Program-made: the position numbers and the translations under genes
The notes under the pieces: generated by a model
What the model saw: only the letters and a program-made list of their open reading frames with translations
Told to the model about the DNA's origin: nothing
The model's database searches: none
NCBI GenBank assembly: GCA_025454315.1
Contig: JALOOP010000009.1
Span: forward strand, 1 to 34,890
DNA length: 34,890 bases
Source of the DNA: Oculatellaceae cyanobacterium Prado106
Lineage (GTDB): Bacteria > Cyanobacteriota > Cyanobacteriia > Elainellales > Elainellaceae
Direction: 5' to 3'
Shown here: positions 7,585-16,139 of the stretch, piece after piece
How positions within the stretch are numbered: the first letter of the stretch is position 1
Layout of the letters: each line of letters starts with the position of its first letter

Positions 7585-8439
7585 ATGAAACTGAACGCTA
7601 GCCCAATCCGCCCAACATCCCCTCGCTTAACTCAACGCCAAAACGACGCAAGATCGACCGATCGCCCCATCTCCTCCCTGCGCTTCTCCCGCTCTCTGGG
7701 CAAATCTCTAAAAATTCTCGGACTGATGACCTTGGCTTTGACCCTGAGTACCGCTCCCGCTTGGGCACAGGATGTCGCGGGTAGCACCGGGTTCAATCCC
7801 CAAGGGTTGCTGCGGGATGCACTGGCAGGTATTCAAGGACTGGGGGCTGTGGGGGCGATCGCCTTCATCGCACTCTATATCCTGGCCACCGTTGCGTTTC
7901 TTCCCGGTTCGATTTTGACCTTGGGCGCAGGCGTTGTCTTTGGCGTAGTTCAAGGCTCCATCTATGTGTTTATTGGCGCAACCTTGGGCGCAACCCTGGC
8001 CTTTTTAGTCGGGCGGTATCTGGCTAGAGGCTGGATTTCTCAGAAGATTGCAGGCAATCAGAAATTTCGGGCGATCGATGAAGCGGTCGGTCGAGAAGGC
8101 TTCAAAATCGTGCTGCTGACCCGCCTCTCCCCCATCTTCCCTTTCAACCTGCTGAACTACGCCCTAGGTGTCACCAAAGTCTCCCTCAAAGACTATTTCC
8201 TCGGCTGTGTTGGGATGATTCCTGGCACCGTCATGTATGTCTACATCGGCTCCCTAGCCCGTGACCTGAGCATGATTGGCGCGGCGGATCAACCCACCAA
8301 TCCCGCCGTACAATGGGCAATCCGGATCATCGGCTTCATCGCCACCGTCGCCGTCACCCTCTATGTCACCCGAGTAGCCCGCAAAGCGCTGAGTGAAAGC
8401 GTCGCAGACCCCGAGATCTCCAGTGAACAAACCTTGTAA
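7585..8439 (+). CDS. TVP38/TMEM64 (SNARE-associated/DedA-like) membrane protein
   Basis: Integral membrane protein of 284 residues. A polar N-terminus of about 40 residues precedes a hydrophobic segment ending in APAWAQ (about 41-62), which resembles a signal peptide with an extended n-region. The TVP38/TMEM64 core follows (about 85-225): FLPGS at 105-109 in a re-entrant-like segment, the Gly/Ala-rich GATLGATLAFLVGRYLARGW, LLTRLSPIFPFNLLNYALG (177-195) with the conserved Arg-Leu-Ser-Pro, and MIPGTVMYVYIGSLA. A final helix spans about 245-264. The biochemical role of the family is not settled; relatives include DedA-type transporters and scramblases. It sits 202 bp upstream of a mercuric-reductase-like flavoprotein on the same strand, an association I recall from other bacteria. 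Its last codons are part of a 60-bp tandem duplication. Confidence 0.9.
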   Translation: MKLNASPIRPTSPRLTQRQNDARSTDRPISSLRFSRSLGKSLKILGLMTLALTLSTAPAWAQDVAGSTGFNPQGLLRDALAGIQGLGAVGAIAFIALYILATVAFLPGSILTLGAGVVFGVVQGSIYVFIGATLGATLAFLVGRYLARGWISQKIAGNQKFRAIDEAVGREGFKIVLLTRLSPIFPFNLLNYALGVTKVSLKDYFLGCVGMIPGTVMYVYIGSLARDLSMIGAADQPTNPAVQWAIRIIGFIATVAVTLYVTRVARKALSESVADPEISSEQTL

Positions 8440-8534
8440 ATCGTGGATGTTTGAATTCAAAATCTTACATCGTTGATCTCCAGTGAACAGACCTTGTAAG
8501 TCGTGGATATTTGAATTCAAGACCTCAAATCGTT
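8415..8534. repeat. 60-bp tandem duplication across the stop codon of the TVP38-like gene
   Basis: Two 60-bp copies (8415-8474 and 8475-8534) both start GATCTCCAGTGAACA and differ at about seven positions. Copy 1 contains the last codons (ISSEQTL) and stop of the TVP38-like gene. Copy 2 is non-coding. Confidence 0.95.
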
Positions 8535-8641
8535 CGCTTCTCATTCCTAGAATCCAAATTTCTCATCCTTGACCTGATCCTTACACCTTGTCCTGATCCT
8601 TAAACAAAGACTCTGTCGTTCCCATCAAGAGGTATACCCCC

Positions 8642-10189
8642 ATGACTCAATCTGCCTTTCAGCGCGTCGATGTTGCGCCCATGGACGAGTACAACACCAA
8701 GCTCGTTTCCTATGTTCATCCCCCCAATTGGCTTGATCCCACGCCTGCGAATTGTTATGACCTGGTGGTGGTTGGCGCAGGCACCGCTGGTCTGGTGGTT
8801 GCGGCGGGTGCTGCCGGACTGGGACTGGGACTCAAAGTTGCCCTGATCGAACGGCATTTGATGGGCGGTGATTGCCTTAATGTGGGCTGTGTTCCCTCTA
8901 AATGCGTGATTCGCTCGTCGCGGGTGGTGGCCGATATGCAAGAAGCGGCGGAATTTGGCATCAAGCCGCCCGAGAAGATTGACATTGATTTTGCAGCGGT
9001 TATGGCTCGGATGCGACGACTGAGAGCGGGTATCAGCCATCATGATTCAGCGTCGCGCTTCCAGGACATTGGTGTGGATGTGTTTCTGGGGCAGGGGCAG
9101 TTTGTTAGCGGGGAAGCGATCGCCGTCAATGGCAAAACCCTGCGCTTCAAGAAAGCCGTGATTGCTACCGGAGCTAGAGCCGTCAGACCCGCGATCCCCG
9201 GCATTGAGCAAGTCGGCTACCTCACCAATGAAACCGTCTTTTCCCTGACCGAAGCCCCCCGACGCATGGCCGTGATCGGCGGTGGGCCGATTGGCAGCGA
9301 ACTGGCGCAGGCATTTCACCGTTTGGGCTGTGAGGTCACCCTGTTCCATCGGGGTTCCCACATTCTCAACAAGGAAGATGCTGATGCCGCCGAAATTATT
9401 CAGCAAAAGTTTCTCCAGGAAGGCATTCGCCTCGTTCTGGACTGCGATTTGAAGCAGGTTGAGAAAACTGCTGCTGGCAAAGAAATCACTTTCGTCCGCA
9501 ACGGCAAAACCGAAAAAATCATCGTCGATGAAATTCTGGCCGGAGCCGGACGGGCACCCAATGTCGAAGGCTTAAACCTGGAAGGCGTGGGCGTGCAGTA
9601 TGACTCGCGCCGAGGCGTCAAGGTCAATGACTATCTGCAAACCACCAATCCCAAAATCTATGCGGCTGGCGATATCTGTATGGATTGGAAGTTCACCCAT
9701 GCGGCGGACGCGGCGGCTCGAATCGTCATCAAAAATACGCTGTTTTCACCCTTTGGCTTTGGCCGCTACAAGCTCAGCGATTTGGTCATGCCTTGGGTCA
9801 CTTATACCGACCCAGAAGTGGCTCATGTCGGGTTGTATGAGCATGAGGCGCGTCAGCGGGGGATCGCGGTCAGTACGATTCAGATTCCGTTTAGTGGGGT
9901 GGATCGGGCGATCGCCGATGGAGAAGAATCCGGCTTCGTCAAAATCCTGCACCAGCAGGGCACCGACAAGATCATCGGAGCCACGATCGTCGCCCGCCAC
10001 GCCGGAGAAATGATCAGCGAAATCACCACGGCCATGGTCGGCAAACTGGGACTCAGTAAGCTTTCCGGCGTGATTCACCCCTACCCCACCCAGGCTGAAG
10101 GTATCAAAAAAGCCGCTGATGCCTATCGCCGGACGCTGCTTACCGCCCGCACCAAAAAGCTGCTTGGCATTCTCACCAAACTTTCCTGA
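8642..10189 (+). CDS. mercuric-reductase-like FAD/NAD(P) disulfide oxidoreductase
   Basis: Cytoplasmic flavoprotein of 515 residues in the dihydrolipoamide dehydrogenase/glutathione reductase family. The FAD-binding motif is VVVGAGTAG (G45, G47, G50). The redox-active cysteine pair is C78 and C83 in GGDCLNVGCVPSK. The NAD(P)-binding motif VIGGGPIGSE follows, then the second FAD box (YAAGDICMDWKFTHAA) and the interface His-Glu segment HPYPTQAEGIKKAAD. There is no N-terminal heavy-metal domain, and the C-terminus (ARTKKLLGILTKLS) lacks the Cys-Cys pair that delivers Hg(II) in classical MerA. It therefore resembles the MerA-like protein of Synechocystis (slr1849) more than a resistance-operon enzyme, and no merR or merT is nearby. 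The ATG at 8642 has only a weak AGAGG upstream. The gene follows the TVP38-like membrane gene and may be co-transcribed with it. Confidence 0.9.
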   Translation: MTQSAFQRVDVAPMDEYNTKLVSYVHPPNWLDPTPANCYDLVVVGAGTAGLVVAAGAAGLGLGLKVALIERHLMGGDCLNVGCVPSKCVIRSSRVVADMQEAAEFGIKPPEKIDIDFAAVMARMRRLRAGISHHDSASRFQDIGVDVFLGQGQFVSGEAIAVNGKTLRFKKAVIATGARAVRPAIPGIEQVGYLTNETVFSLTEAPRRMAVIGGGPIGSELAQAFHRLGCEVTLFHRGSHILNKEDADAAEIIQQKFLQEGIRLVLDCDLKQVEKTAAGKEITFVRNGKTEKIIVDEILAGAGRAPNVEGLNLEGVGVQYDSRRGVKVNDYLQTTNPKIYAAGDICMDWKFTHAADAAARIVIKNTLFSPFGFGRYKLSDLVMPWVTYTDPEVAHVGLYEHEARQRGIAVSTIQIPFSGVDRAIADGEESGFVKILHQQGTDKIIGATIVARHAGEMISEITTAMVGKLGLSKLSGVIHPYPTQAEGIKKAADAYRRTLLTARTKKLLGILTKLS

Positions 10190-10683
10190 GCCTAGTGATT
10201 CAGCAAAGTCGTTTAAAGTACCCGTTAAAATCTCTGAGGAACGGTTGAACCGCAACCCAGACACGGCAGAAAATCCATCAACCTCCATGTCTCAAAGGAT
10301 TTCATGGATTTAACCTGAGATTTTTCCTGAGCTTTTCCCAGAGCATACTGAGTATCTGATCTAGTTCATCATTCCGAGTAATTCGCACATCTACGGTAGG
10401 GAGCGGCTGTTAAGGCACTGTAAAGTTAATTCATTCGTCACAAGATGAGGTTCTCGTCTCCCAAAGGTGCTGGACGCAGCCCAATCCCAAGGGGGTCAGA
10501 CCACTGCCTCTTTTCTGAACCCAAAATCAGGAAAACGGGATAGGGAATCCGGAATAGGCTACAGGTCAAGGTGATTACACAGGGAGGACGTTGAACTGCA
10601 ACCTCCTTGTCATACTGAAACTGTAGACTGAATTTACACTTGAGACGAACTCTCACCTTTGCCGACTGTTCAGCATTACCATC
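10190..10683. other. gene-free region upstream of devC
   Basis: About 490 bp between two genes on the same strand. No coding frame, repeat or hairpin stands out. It presumably holds the terminator of the flavoprotein gene and the promoter of the permease gene. Confidence 0.45.
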
Positions 10684-11925
10684 ATGGCTTCTATCGCTCG
10701 CAAAAACCTGTTTGAAGATATTCCCCGCTTTTTGGTGGCACAGGCTGGGATCATGTTTGCCGTCAGCCTAGTCACCATCCAAACTGGGATTCTCAACGGC
10801 TTTACGCGATCGACCGGGGTGCTGATCGATCGCTCCAAGGCCGATATCTGGGTTGCCAGCAAAGACATGGTGTATCTGGAACTCACCCTGCCCATGCCAG
10901 CCGCTAACCTGAATCAGGCTCAGGATCTTCCAGGTGTCGATCGCGCCGAAGCCTTGCTGTTGGGCGGTGGTATCTGGCGTAGTCCCCAGGGGCAACTCAG
11001 CCCTACGCGGATTTTTGGGTTTGAACCGGGAGGTCAACTGTTTAATGCGTTTGAACTGACGGAAGGAAGTTTAGATGCATTGAAGCAGCCTTATACAGTG
11101 ATGGTCGATCGCGCCAACCTCGACAGCCTCCATGTCGATCAAATTGGTGATAGCGCCAACATCGGGGCACTCAGCACCAAAGTCGTGGGCATGACTCAGG
11201 GTTCACAGTCGATCGCCTCAGGCAATTTCCTGTTCTCCTCCATTGAGAATGCCAAAGCCTATGCCACGGGCAACCGCACCTCCAACCTCAACTGCCGGGT
11301 GGACAACGGTGACTTCGCCTGTACCAACGTCTTTGAGCAATCCCCGGAGAAGAACCCAGCCGCCGTGCAGCCTACCCCCTTGAGCGCCACCGATCCCATC
11401 AGCTATGTCTTGGTGCGAGCCAAACCGGGACAGAACCTGGATACCCTCAAGCGCCAACTCGAAGCCGCCATGCCCGATACCCGCGCCTACACCCGCGAGG
11501 AGATGGCACAGCGAACCCGTGATTACTGGCTGAGGCGAACGGGTGTGGGGTTCATTCTAGGATTAGGGGCATCGGTTGGGGTGATTGTTGGGGTGGTGAT
11601 TGTGGGGCAGATCCTTTACTCTTCCGTTTCAGATCACTTGAAGGAATTTGCCACTTTAAAGGCGATGGGGGTGTCAGACCGGGTGCTGTATAGCATTATT
11701 ATTGAACAGTCCCTGTGGATGGCGGTTTTGGGCTATATTCCTAGTCTTGCCCTCTGTTTTGGTCTGGGGGCTTGGACTTACGCGACTCAGGGCATCACTA
11801 TTTTGATTACGCCTCTAGCAGCCACTGGAATTTTGGGCATCACCATTTTTATGTGTGTGGGTTCGGCGCTCTTTGCGATTCAAAAGGTGACCCATGTTGA
11901 TCCAGCGGTGGTGTTTAAGTCTTAG
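10684..11925 (+). CDS. devC: DevC-type ABC exporter permease
   Basis: Inner-membrane permease of 413 residues with MacB/FtsX topology. The first transmembrane helix (about 16-37) lies in the DevC hallmark EDIPRFLVAQAGIMFAVSLV, followed by TIQTGILNGFTRSTGVLID. A large periplasmic domain (about 40-275) follows, then three helices: GVGFILGLGASVGVIVGVVI, SLWMAVLGYIPSLALCFGLG and TGILGITIFMCVGSALFAIQ. In Anabaena DevBCA exports heterocyst glycolipids; non-heterocystous strains carry several paralogues with unknown cargo. The ATPase gene follows after 390 bp. No membrane-fusion protein (DevB) gene is present on either side, which is unusual because the three genes normally form one operon. The cargo cannot be inferred. 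Confidence 0.92.
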   Translation: MASIARKNLFEDIPRFLVAQAGIMFAVSLVTIQTGILNGFTRSTGVLIDRSKADIWVASKDMVYLELTLPMPAANLNQAQDLPGVDRAEALLLGGGIWRSPQGQLSPTRIFGFEPGGQLFNAFELTEGSLDALKQPYTVMVDRANLDSLHVDQIGDSANIGALSTKVVGMTQGSQSIASGNFLFSSIENAKAYATGNRTSNLNCRVDNGDFACTNVFEQSPEKNPAAVQPTPLSATDPISYVLVRAKPGQNLDTLKRQLEAAMPDTRAYTREEMAQRTRDYWLRRTGVGFILGLGASVGVIVGVVIVGQILYSSVSDHLKEFATLKAMGVSDRVLYSIIIEQSLWMAVLGYIPSLALCFGLGAWTYATQGITILITPLAATGILGITIFMCVGSALFAIQKVTHVDPAVVFKS

Positions 11926-12315
11926 GGGTTAGGTCTTAATTTTTTAGACTTGGGGAGGAGCGATCGCACCCCATTCCAAATCTTAGAATTTTGATAAAGA
12001 TTAACCAGTTTGTGTCCAAATTAGCGGAGATCAGACACCATGCTTTGACATAACCCTTAAATTGGGATTCCAGAGCCATTCATCAAAAAGTTGGTTGGGT
12101 GTGGAACAGTTTATCCTCCTGCACACTCCTAGTGATGTAGCAGGCTTTTCCAACTGATACTAGAAACAGGTCTAAAGGATTTCCAAAAATTCTGGGCTGT
12201 CTAGGTTTAGCAACTGCATAATCAAAGCCTGTAAAACATATCTATTAATAGAAACGGGTTACTATCCGCCCATATTCTCCCCTTCTGAACTCTCCCTACC
12301 CATCACAAACTGCTA
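11926..12315. other. 390-bp gap between devC and devA
   Basis: No coding frame. The gap is larger than normal for devBCA operons, so the ATPase gene may have its own promoter. AAGTCT and AGACTT around 11914-11950 could form a small hairpin directly after devC, with a T-run in its loop. Confidence 0.45.
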
Positions 12316-13086
12316 ATGACTGCGACGCCGATCCATTTCCAAGTTGACCTGACAGAGCCGACCCAAGTTCTGAACCCCAACACGCGGGTCAAATTAGACC
12401 CCTTTCAGACCGGGACAAAGGCGATCGTCGCCCGCAACATTGAAATGGTCTTCCAGAGCGGAAGCCAAAAGTTCCACGCGCTCAAAAACATCAACCTGGA
12501 CATCTATCGCGGCGATATCCAACTGCTGATGGGACCTTCGGGTTCCGGGAAAACCACCCTCCTCTCCATCCTGGGCGGCATTCTCACTCCCACCTCTGGC
12601 AGTGTCTGCCTCGGCGGCCAAGATGTCACACGTATGTCCCGCTCCCAGCTAGCCAAGTTCCGCCTCAAAAATATTGGCTTCATCTTCCAAGAGTTCAATC
12701 TCTTCCCCGCCCTGACCGCCATTGAAAACATCGAAGTTGCTCTCAAACTCAAAGGCTTCAAGGATCAATCAATCCGCAAAGAAGCTATGAATCTGCTGGA
12801 TCAAGTCGGTCTGGCCGATCGCGCCAAACGTCATCCCCGAGACTTATCCGGTGGGCAAAAACAACGGGTGGCGATCGCCCGTGCCCTAGCCGGAAACCCC
12901 CAGTTCATCATGGCTGATGAACCCACTGCCGCCCTCGACTCCCAGAGTGGCCATGCGGTCATCTCCCTACTGCGCCAACTGGCCAAAGAAGGCAACCGCA
13001 CCGTCGTCATGGTGACCCACGATCCCCGCATTATCGATGTGGCCGATCGGGTGGCTTACCTGGAAGATGGCGTTCTGAAATCTTAG
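12316..13086 (+). CDS. devA: DevA-type ABC transporter ATP-binding protein
   Basis: Nucleotide-binding subunit of a MacB/DevBCA-type exporter, 256 residues. Motifs appear in order: Walker A GPSGSGKT (73-80), Q-loop Q125 (FIFQEFNLF), signature LSGGQ (177-181), Walker B with catalytic Glu (FIMADE, 197-202), D-loop (ALDS) and switch His235 (VTHD). An N-terminal extension of about 38 residues precedes the domain. Sequence features such as QEFNLFPALTAIENI and LSGGQKQRVAIARALAGNP are typical of the LolD/MacB/DevA branch. It should energise the upstream DevC permease on the cytoplasmic face. A perfect long hairpin 15 bp after the stop ends the transcript. Confidence 0.93.
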   Translation: MTATPIHFQVDLTEPTQVLNPNTRVKLDPFQTGTKAIVARNIEMVFQSGSQKFHALKNINLDIYRGDIQLLMGPSGSGKTTLLSILGGILTPTSGSVCLGGQDVTRMSRSQLAKFRLKNIGFIFQEFNLFPALTAIENIEVALKLKGFKDQSIRKEAMNLLDQVGLADRAKRHPRDLSGGQKQRVAIARALAGNPQFIMADEPTAALDSQSGHAVISLLRQLAKEGNRTVVMVTHDPRIIDVADRVAYLEDGVLKS

Positions 13087-13100
13087 ATTTCACCCACTCC

Positions 13101-13149
13101 AAAAGGATAGGAGGCTGCTGCAAATCTTGCAGCAGCCTCCTATCCTTTT
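13101..13149 (+). terminator. intrinsic terminator of devA, perfect 23-bp arms
   Basis: The left arm 13101-13123 (AAAAGGATAGGAGG and onward) and right arm 13127-13149 are exact complements around a 3-nt ATC loop. The right arm ends in CCTTTT. This is the most regular hairpin in the window and would also terminate leftward transcripts. Confidence 0.92.
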
Positions 13150-13298
13150 GAGAAGTAATCAAAACTTTCTTGTCGGTGGGCTATAGTGCTTGTCTCAAAG
13201 CATAACCGAACGCGACTTGCAGACATATTACGCCTCTCACAGGGATTTGTAGCTCTGGCGAACCCCGAGATAAAGTATCAATAGCGTTGAGAATTTTT

Positions 13299-13574
13299 AT
13301 GCAAAGCACTCCCAACCTTGAGCGAAGTATCCTCGAAAACCTGCGCCAACTCTCCCCGGCTCAGCAACAACAAGTTTTAGATTTCACTGAGTTTCTTCGT
13401 AATAAACTCGCATCGCCTTCGTCAACCCAACTTACCCTTCAGCAAATTGCGACTCTTCCTTTACAGGAAAGGCATTGAATGCTGGCTTCTTCGATAGCCG
13501 CTACGGCTCAAGATTTCTTGGAAGACCCAGAACTTACAGAATTCTCGGTTTTGGATGGAGAAGATTGGGAGTAA
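13299..13574 (+). pseudogene. antitoxin-like small protein interrupted by in-frame TGA
   Basis: The first part (13299-13478; MQSTPNLERSILENLRQL, then SPAQQQQVLDFTEFL) resembles the DUF2281/VapB-type small antitoxins of cyanobacteria. It ends LPLQERH followed by TGA at 13476-13478. The same frame reopens at once with ATG (13479) and reads AATAQDFLEDPELTEFSVLD, then GEDWE and TAA at 13572-13574. That acidic tail is the usual C-terminus of such antitoxins, joined directly after the RH position. The whole would be about 92 residues with one sense codon replaced by TGA. A GTG/ATG choice 12 bases upstream (13287) exists, but ATG 13299 gives the usual N-terminus. Re-initiation at the adjacent ATG could in principle make two peptides. 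Family assignment is by resemblance only. Confidence 0.65.
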
Positions 13575-13578
13575 CCAG

Positions 13579-13620
13579 ATGGCGAATCCTAAACTTGGTG
13601 AGATTAGGATATTTCCATGA
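13579..13620 (+). pseudogene. remnant of a toxin gene start (MazF/PemK-like)
   Basis: Four bases after the antitoxin stop an ATG opens MANPKLGEIRIFP and then meets TGA. Starts of the type MANPKxGEIW are usual for MazF/PemK-type endoribonuclease toxins encoded directly behind such antitoxins, so this is probably all that is left of the toxin. Thirteen codons cannot prove the family. The rest of the toxin is missing and the convergent epimerase gene ends 13 bp further on. Confidence 0.45.
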
Positions 13621-13632
13621 AAGAAGATCACC

Positions 13633-14589
13633 TTACCGTTTTAGAGAGTCTCTCAAGGTCTGTTCGACCGATCGCGGCTGCCACCCCAACTCTCGCTTGG
13701 CTTTGCTGCCATCAACTCGGACACAGCGATCGTAAATATAGTGAACCCGCTCCCGGCTAATGGGGGGCTGCCAGGAGAAGAGGCGACCGAGGGGATCGAG
13801 GAGAGTGCCCACAAAGCGGACGACGGGTTCTGGGACTTCTTGGGGGGCAGGAATGCCCGTTTCCTGGCTGAGGAAATCGAACATATCGCGGGTGGACATG
13901 TCTCCGGTGGAAATAATGTAGTGGGCACCCGCTGGAGCTTTGTCGGCGGCCAGGAGCATGGCGCTGACCAGGTCATCCACATGGACGATGCCCGTGATGC
14001 GATCGCCCCCCGCCCAAACCTTGAGCTTGCCCTTGAGAAAGCTGTCCATCACCGGGCCAAAGTGCGGATCATCGGCACCAAAGATCCCCGAAGGCATGAC
14101 GCTGACCACAGACAAGCCCGACTGGATCGCCTGATCCACTAATTGCTGCGCCCGATACTTCGTCGAATCATAGGCCGACGAAAAGTCCCGCTGTTCCCGT
14201 ACAAAGGTTTCATCAATGACGCGCCCCTGGGTATCGCCGTACACTCCAATGGTGCTGCAATAGACCAGCTTTTTCACGCCAGCCGCCTTCGCCGCTGCCA
14301 GCACCGTGCGCGTCCCCTCCACATTCACCCGCTCCATCATGGCCGCATCGACAATGCCCAGTTCCACATAGGCAGCGGTATGGAAGACGACATCGACCCC
14401 GGACATAGCGGCAGTGAGGGCAGGGCGGTCGGTAATGTCGCCCAGTGCCAGTTCTGCTTGGCAGGTGGCCAGACGAGTGCGATCGCTCGATGGCCGAATC
14501 CAGGCCACCACGCTATCCCCTCGCTGTTCCAAGGCTTTCACCAAATGGGAGCCCGTGAACCCATTGGCACCCGTTACTAATGCTTTCAT
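13633..14589 (-). CDS. NAD(P)-dependent epimerase/dehydratase (extended SDR)
   Basis: Cytoplasmic short-chain dehydrogenase of the extended type, 318 residues. The N-terminal nucleotide motif TGANGFTG has glycines 7, 10 and 13. DVVFHTAAYV (about 66-75) corresponds to the conserved NAG-like region. Catalytic residues are S112 (YCSTIGVYG), Y140 and K144 (YDSTK). The substrate side includes PSGIFGADDPHFG and IVHVDDLVSAMLLA. It resembles dihydroflavonol-reductase and sugar-nucleotide-epimerase-like proteins; the exact substrate is unknown. The gene starts with ATG at 14589. Downstream on the same strand is only the toxin-antitoxin remnant, in convergent orientation. Upstream is a repeat island that separates it from the GNAT-fold gene. 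Confidence 0.9.
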   Translation of the reverse strand: MKALVTGANGFTGSHLVKALEQRGDSVVAWIRPSSDRTRLATCQAELALGDITDRPALTAAMSGVDVVFHTAAYVELGIVDAAMMERVNVEGTRTVLAAAKAAGVKKLVYCSTIGVYGDTQGRVIDETFVREQRDFSSAYDSTKYRAQQLVDQAIQSGLSVVSVMPSGIFGADDPHFGPVMDSFLKGKLKVWAGGDRITGIVHVDDLVSAMLLAADKAPAGAHYIISTGDMSTRDMFDFLSQETGIPAPQEVPEPVVRFVGTLLDPLGRLFSWQPPISRERVHYIYDRCVRVDGSKAKRELGWQPRSVEQTLRDSLKR

Positions 14590-14610
14590 GCTTGTGTCTC
14601 TGTTCTGTGT

Positions 14611-14806
14611 AGGGAGTGGGGAGTAGGGAATGGGGGAGGGGCGAAAGGGGAAAGGGGAAGGGGGAAAGGGGGATCTTGGATGAATACTTGGGAATCGATC
14701 TACGATCGCATCGCTCTATGAGAAAAACAGGAGATCTTCATTGACTCCTTTCACCCAAAATTCCATGTCCTCCCATTCGCCTTTCCCCTTTTCCCCTTCC
14801 CCTTCT
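14611..14806. repeat. repeat island C: purine tract and its complement
   Basis: A G/A-rich tract (14611-14672, with GGGGAAA and GGCGAAA-like heptamers and GGGAGTGG units) is separated by about 100 bp from the C/T-rich complement (14777-14806). The arms could pair in RNA or DNA. It fills the space between two minus-strand genes. Confidence 0.8.
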
Positions 14807-14809
14807 GCC

Positions 14810-15961
14810 CTACGCTAGCTCCTTCTCATAAATCCGATAAGTCTTATAGATCTTGCCGCCGGAGGCTTCGATGAGGCGGCGGGAGGGCATGTTGTCCTCG
14901 AAGACCCAGGAGAGTTCGGCGCGTTTGTAGGCTTTACCTTTGCCCATGCCGCCCTGCATTCCCAGGTGGATCAGCGCTAGGGATACCATTTTGCGGCGGT
15001 GTTCGGGAAGGGAACACATGGCGATGACGCGGGCATCTTGGATTTGGCGGCGGTACCAGAGGAATTTGAGGATACCGATGAGGTCGAGTTTGCCGTTGAC
15101 GCGCTTGAGGACGGGGTTGTAGTTGGGGAGCGCCATCCAGAAGCCGATCATTTCGCCCTCGTATTCGGCGATCGGGAAGATATCCGGATCGACCAAAGTT
15201 TTTAGATCTTTGGCTTCTTCGAGGAATTCTTCCTGGGTGCGGGGGGTGGAACTCCAGTTGGCGGCGAAGGCTTTGGTGAAGAGGTTGTAGAGGCTGATGC
15301 AGTCTTGGTCAAAGCCTTCTCCCTTGGTGCGGAGGGGGCGGAAGGTGACGCCGGATTTGCAGGCGATGCGGTAGGCTTTGGCGAATTCTTCTTTGAGGGG
15401 ATCGGGCTGGAAGTCATAGGCGTAGGCGTCTTTGGCTTTTTGCCAGCCGTCTTGCACCATGAATTGGGGATAGTAGGCGGGGTTGTAGGGCATCATCACC
15501 GTGGGCGGTGAGTCGAAGCCATCAACCAGCATCAGGCAGTTGTTGTGGGTGGAGAGGTCGATGGGGCCGCGTGCGACGGTCATGCCCTGGTCTTTGAGCC
15601 ATTGGCAGGCGGCTTGCAGGAGGGACTGGGCGATCGCAAAGTTCTCGATGCATTCAAAGTAGCCAAACAGCCCGACGGCTTTGCCTTCGCGTTGGATGAG
15701 GCGATCGTTGACTGAAGCGACAATGCGACCGACGACTTTTTGAGTGGCGGGGTCAACGGCAATAAATTGCTGCAACCGACCATATTCAAAGAAAGTATTC
15801 TGGGGCGAAAATTGTTTGGCGACGCTGCTGCGGATTGGGGGAACCCAGTTGGGGTCTTGGGCATAGACTAGAGCGGGAACATCTAGAAATTGTTCGAGTT
15901 CGGATGGGGTCGTGACGGCTCGAATCTCGGCAGTTGCGGTGAGGTTGGGGGCTTGTACCAT
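14810..15961 (-). CDS. GNAT-fold protein of the YghO-like family
   Basis: Soluble protein of about 383 residues without signal or membrane segments. The layout VPALVYAQDPNWVPP, then GRIVASVNDR, GLFGYFECIE and CQWLKDQGMTVARGP, followed by LSTHNNCLMLVDGFDSPPTV and MMPYNPAYYPQF, matches the YghO-like proteins found in many bacteria. These are predicted to adopt a duplicated acyl-CoA N-acyltransferase fold, and the function is not established. The C-terminal half contains a second GNAT-like part (EGEMIGFWMALPNYN, then ELSWVFEDNMPSRRLIEASG). I prefer ATG 15961 to the TTG nine bases upstream. The gene ends in the CTAG next to repeat island C. Confidence 0.85.
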   Translation of the reverse strand: MVQAPNLTATAEIRAVTTPSELEQFLDVPALVYAQDPNWVPPIRSSVAKQFSPQNTFFEYGRLQQFIAVDPATQKVVGRIVASVNDRLIQREGKAVGLFGYFECIENFAIAQSLLQAACQWLKDQGMTVARGPIDLSTHNNCLMLVDGFDSPPTVMMPYNPAYYPQFMVQDGWQKAKDAYAYDFQPDPLKEEFAKAYRIACKSGVTFRPLRTKGEGFDQDCISLYNLFTKAFAANWSSTPRTQEEFLEEAKDLKTLVDPDIFPIAEYEGEMIGFWMALPNYNPVLKRVNGKLDLIGILKFLWYRRQIQDARVIAMCSLPEHRRKMVSLALIHLGMQGGMGKGKAYKRAELSWVFEDNMPSRRLIEASGGKIYKTYRIYEKELA

Positions 15962-16139
15962 AGGTCGCAATGTTCATGAGAAAGAGTATTTAGAGCACTT
16001 TATCAAAAGGCGGGGGAATTAAGAAGTAGATTTGAAATCTTGCCTTTTGGGTTCCCGATTTAACAAAATGCAATATTGTTTCTCTTCCTTAAAACCTCGC
16101 TCAGAGATAAGAAGGCAATAAGCTGAAGTTTGGAATTTA

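Noticed and set aside
8642-10189. Mercury resistance operon
   Set aside because: No merR, merT or merP; the flavoprotein lacks the metal-binding domain and the C-terminal cysteine pair.
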